DNA of 7,777 nt from the NCBI GenBank assembly GCA_002316005.1, contig DCIM01000073.1, positions 1 to 7,777 on the forward strand. The letters run 5' to 3'. The DNA is from Prevotellaceae bacterium UBA1726 (GTDB taxonomy: Bacteria > Bacteroidota > Bacteroidia > Bacteroidales > Bacteroidaceae). Both the position numbers and the translations under genes were made by a program. The notes under the pieces are model-generated. The model was given only the letters and a program-made list of their open reading frames with translations, did not search any database and was not told the origin of the DNA. Positions within the stretch are counted from its first letter, which is position 1, and each line of letters opens with the position of its first letter. Of this stretch, positions 6,181-7,777 are shown one piece after another.

Positions 6181-6302
6181 TCATTCCTATGGAATAAGCA
6201 TGTCATTCCGCCGAAATGAGGTGGTCATTCCATTGGAATAAGGAGGTCATTCCACTGAAATGAGCCTGTCATTCCATTGGAATAACAAGCTCATTCTATA
6301 GC
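6181..6302. repeat. Tandem array of 22-bp palindromic repeats
   Basis: TCATT recurs at 6181, 6203, 6225, 6247, 6269 and 6291, an exact 22-bp period. Each of the first five units is a 17-bp imperfect palindrome, TCATTCC, three variable bases, then GGAATAA or GAAATGA, followed by a 5-bp variable spacer (GCATG, GGTGG, GGAGG, GCCTG, CAAGC). Right arms alternate strictly: GGAATAA in units 1, 3 and 5, GAAATGA in units 2 and 4. The sixth unit is truncated (TCATTCTATAGC). The array fills much of the convergent gap between recO and yqeY. I do not recognise the family. Possible roles are a protein-binding site array, an RNA 3'-end structure, or a REP-like element. Confidence 0.85.
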
Positions 6303-6306
6303 TTTT
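6287..6306 (+). terminator. Weak terminator candidate for recO
   Basis: AAGCT (6287-6291) and AGCTT (6300-6304) form a 5-bp stem with an 8-base loop, and the run of T continues to 6306. It overlaps the truncated last repeat unit. It is short and A/T-rich, so uncertain, but recO has no better intrinsic terminator before yqeY. Confidence 0.3.
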
Positions 6307-6310
6307 ACAA

Positions 6311-6333
6311 AATTGCAACAACGAGGGCTGCTG
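6311..6333 (-). terminator. Weak terminator candidate for yqeY
   Basis: On the minus strand CAGCAG (6328-6333) can pair with TTGTTG (6316-6321), including two G-U pairs, around a 6-base loop, followed by CAATTTTG. It starts about five bases after the yqeY stop. The stem is weak and the T-run is only four bases. Confidence 0.25.
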
Positions 6334-6338
6334 ATTCC

Positions 6339-6785
6339 TTATGCGAGGAGCTTCTTTACAATGCCCGAGATGACTCCACCTTCAGCACGACCAGCCATCT
6401 GCTTTGAAGCCATACCCATGACTTTTCCCATGTCCTTCATGCTTGTAGCACCCACCTGAGCAATAATCTCCTTGACGATTTTCTCAATCTCGTCTGCAGA
6501 AAGTGCCTTTGGAAGATACTCCTCCATTACTGCCACCTGAGCCAAATCCTCGTCTGCGAGGTCCTGACGACCGTTCTGCATGAATGTTGCAGCAGCCTCA
6601 CGACCCTGCTTTGCAAGTTTCTGGATAATCTTCATTGCATCAGCATCCTCAAGGACATCGCCTGCACCAGGGGCAGCCTTTGCCTCAAGGAAAACCTTCT
6701 TTATATTGCGCAATGTGTCCAGACGAACCTTGTCGCGGGCCTTCATTGCAGCTTTTATATCTTCTGAAATCTGATCAAACAACAT
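6339..6785 (-). CDS. yqeY: YqeY family protein (GatB/YqeY domain)
   Basis: 148 aa from the ATG at 6785, matching the usual length of about 147-150 aa. A TTG 13 codons upstream is in frame, but its extra residues (MSHLLHLINIYRN) do not fit the family. The sequence 'MLFDQISEDIKAAMKARDKVRLDTLRNIKKVFLEA' (1-35) is the typical start. 'EEYLPKALSADEIEKIVKEII' lies near residues 85-105, and 'KDMGKVMGMASKQMAGRAEGGVISGIVKKLLA' closes the protein with the conserved GKVM and GR(A)xG motifs. The domain also forms the C-terminus of GatB of the Glu/Asp-tRNA amidotransferase, where it helps bind tRNA; the free protein has no firmly established role. It follows ftsZ by 54 bp on the same strand with no good promoter between them, so co-transcription is likely. 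Confidence 0.9.
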   Translation of the reverse strand: MLFDQISEDIKAAMKARDKVRLDTLRNIKKVFLEAKAAPGAGDVLEDADAMKIIQKLAKQGREAAATFMQNGRQDLADEDLAQVAVMEEYLPKALSADEIEKIVKEIIAQVGATSMKDMGKVMGMASKQMAGRAEGGVISGIVKKLLA

Positions 6786-6839
6786 ATTCCTATATATATT
6801 AATAAGGTGTAACAAATGTGACAATTACATCACTGCATA

Positions 6840-7777
6840 TTATGCGAAACTGATAATGCTGAGATTGTCGGTTGGTTCCTTTGTCTCAGGCTCTTCCTTC
6901 TTCGCACCATTTGCAGCATTGCGGATATCCTCAAGAGTCTTGCGAGTACGCTTATATGTAGGAGTACTCTCTACTGCATAGATAACATCCTCATTGTCAA
7001 GGTCCTCAGGACGGAAGAGGAAGATATGTGGACGACGCTTGTACTGATTGTTGTTAGCGTCATTTCCATAATAATGCTCACGACGGCTGCGACGTTCTGC
7101 GGCCTTTTCTTCCTGCTCAGCAATACGGTTAGCCTCTTCCTGAGTATACTTCTTGCCAAGGTGGACATTCATTCCGTCAACATCCTCAATGCCGAATCCG
7201 GTTGCAAGGACGGTAACCTTCACCTTCTTGCCAAGTTCTGGATCAGTGCCAACACCCCACTTGATTTCGAAATCGCTGCTGAAACGAGCCATGAAGTCGT
7301 TGATATCGTTCATCTCCTCCATCATAAGACCAGAGTTGTCGTTCTTCTCGTTGCAGAAATTGATGCTAAGGAGAATCTTGCGTGAGTTGAAGATATCGTT
7401 GTCGTTGAGCAATGGAGAGTTGAGGGCATCATCAATAGCCTTCTTTACACGACCTTCACCCTCGCCGTATCCTGTACTCATTATGGCAACACCACCATCC
7501 TTCAGCACTGTCTTGACATCATTGAAATCGAGGTTGATAAGACCGTGGTTGGTGATAATCTCTGCAATACTCTTTGCCGCAACACTCAATGTGTCGTCAG
7601 CCTTTGAGAAGGCATCAAGCAACGAAAGTTCCGGATAAATCTCGCGAAGACGCTCATTGTTGATAACAAGGAGAGCATCAACATGCTTCGACATCTCCTC
7701 CACACCATCAAGAGCCTGATCAATCTTGCGATCACCCTCGAAACGGAATGGTATTGTAACAATACCCACAGTCAAAA
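6840..7777 (-). CDS. ftsZ: Cell division protein FtsZ, C-terminal part (cut by window edge)
   Basis: 311 codons to the TAA are visible and the frame runs off the right edge; the first residues (LTVGIVTIPFRFEG) are internal, so the start and the GTP-binding signature GGGTG lie outside. FtsZ is the tubulin-like GTPase that builds the division ring. The fragment shows the start of the central-helix region, the T7 synergy loop 'NLDFNDVKTVL' (fragment residues 81-91) with the catalytic Asp residues, and the C-terminal GTPase subdomain ending near 'KVKVTVLATGF' (184-194). A charged linker follows (about 205-250). Next is 'EDVIYAVESTPTYKRTRKTLEDIRN' (262-286), which resembles the conserved C-terminal peptide that binds membrane tethers such as FtsA, then 25 more acidic/polar residues ending in LSIISFA. 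yqeY follows directly downstream. Confidence 0.96.
   Translation of the reverse strand, partial: LTVGIVTIPFRFEGDRKIDQALDGVEEMSKHVDALLVINNERLREIYPELSLLDAFSKADDTLSVAAKSIAEIITNHGLINLDFNDVKTVLKDGGVAIMSTGYGEGEGRVKKAIDDALNSPLLNDNDIFNSRKILLSINFCNEKNDNSGLMMEEMNDINDFMARFSSDFEIKWGVGTDPELGKKVKVTVLATGFGIEDVDGMNVHLGKKYTQEEANRIAEQEEKAAERRSRREHYYGNDANNNQYKRRPHIFLFRPEDLDNEDVIYAVESTPTYKRTRKTLEDIRNAANGAKKEEPETKEPTDNLSIISFA

Larger units (their letters stand above)
6107..6338. other. Convergent intergenic region between recO and yqeY
   Basis: No gene is seen in these 232 bp. The region holds the 22-bp palindromic repeat array (6181-6302), a possible degenerate extra copy just before it (about 6163-6177), a short inverted repeat AAAGG/CCTTT at 6130-6151, and weak terminator-like hairpins at both ends of the convergent pair. 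All of it lies where transcripts of recO and yqeY meet. Confidence 0.7.

Noticed and set aside
6181..6302. Reading the 22-bp repeat array as a CRISPR
   Set aside because: Repeat plus spacer is only 22 bp, spacers are 5 bp, and no cas gene is nearby.
6786..6824. TTG-initiated extension of yqeY by 13 residues
   Set aside because: Homologous proteins start at the MLFDQI-type sequence; the extension overlaps the ftsZ-yqeY spacer.
6786..6839. A separate promoter for yqeY in the 54-bp gap after ftsZ
   Set aside because: CACATTTG is the nearest match but lacks the TA of TAnnTTTG; co-transcription with ftsZ is simpler.

Overview
The window looks like a chromosomal core region of a Bacteroidales bacterium, most likely Prevotella or a close relative. 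The evidence is the protein types (a Bacteroidetes-style AraC regulator, FtsZ, RecO, S20 and GyrB), several promoters with the Bacteroidetes -7 element TAnnTTTG, A/T-rich leaders instead of clear Shine-Dalgarno sites, and moderate GC content. The genus is an inference; Bacteroidales is fairly safe.

Layout from left to right. Positions 1-293 (-) hold the N-terminal part of an AraC-family regulator with its own promoter. Positions 355-1296 (-) encode a secreted beta-sandwich protein resembling the non-catalytic domains of GH78 rhamnosidases; it starts 19 bp after gyrB and is probably in the gyrB transcript. Positions 1316-3304 (-) are gyrB, with a -7 element and a short hairpin in the leader. 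A 17-nt strictly alternating purine/pyrimidine tract lies just upstream of the gyrB promoter. Positions 3459-4691 (-) encode an outer-membrane beta-barrel related to PagL-type acyloxyacyl hydrolases. A strong intrinsic terminator separates it from rpsT (4788-5039, -). tRNA-Glu(UUC) (5178-5249, -) lies upstream of rpsT and has a textbook Bacteroidetes promoter. Divergent from it, recO (5381-6106, +) has its own promoter. The 232-bp convergent gap after recO carries an exact 22-bp-period array of palindromes. Then come yqeY (6339-6785, -) and the C-terminal part of ftsZ (6840-7777, -), probably one transcript.

Most genes are housekeeping: supercoiling (gyrB), recombinational repair (recO), translation (rpsT, tRNA-Glu, and yqeY, a protein related to a tRNA amidotransferase domain) and division (ftsZ). 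The accessory-looking genes are the envelope or secreted proteins on either side of gyrB. I see no mobile element, CRISPR array, phage gene or obvious new multi-gene system. The least explained structure is the palindromic repeat array between recO and yqeY.
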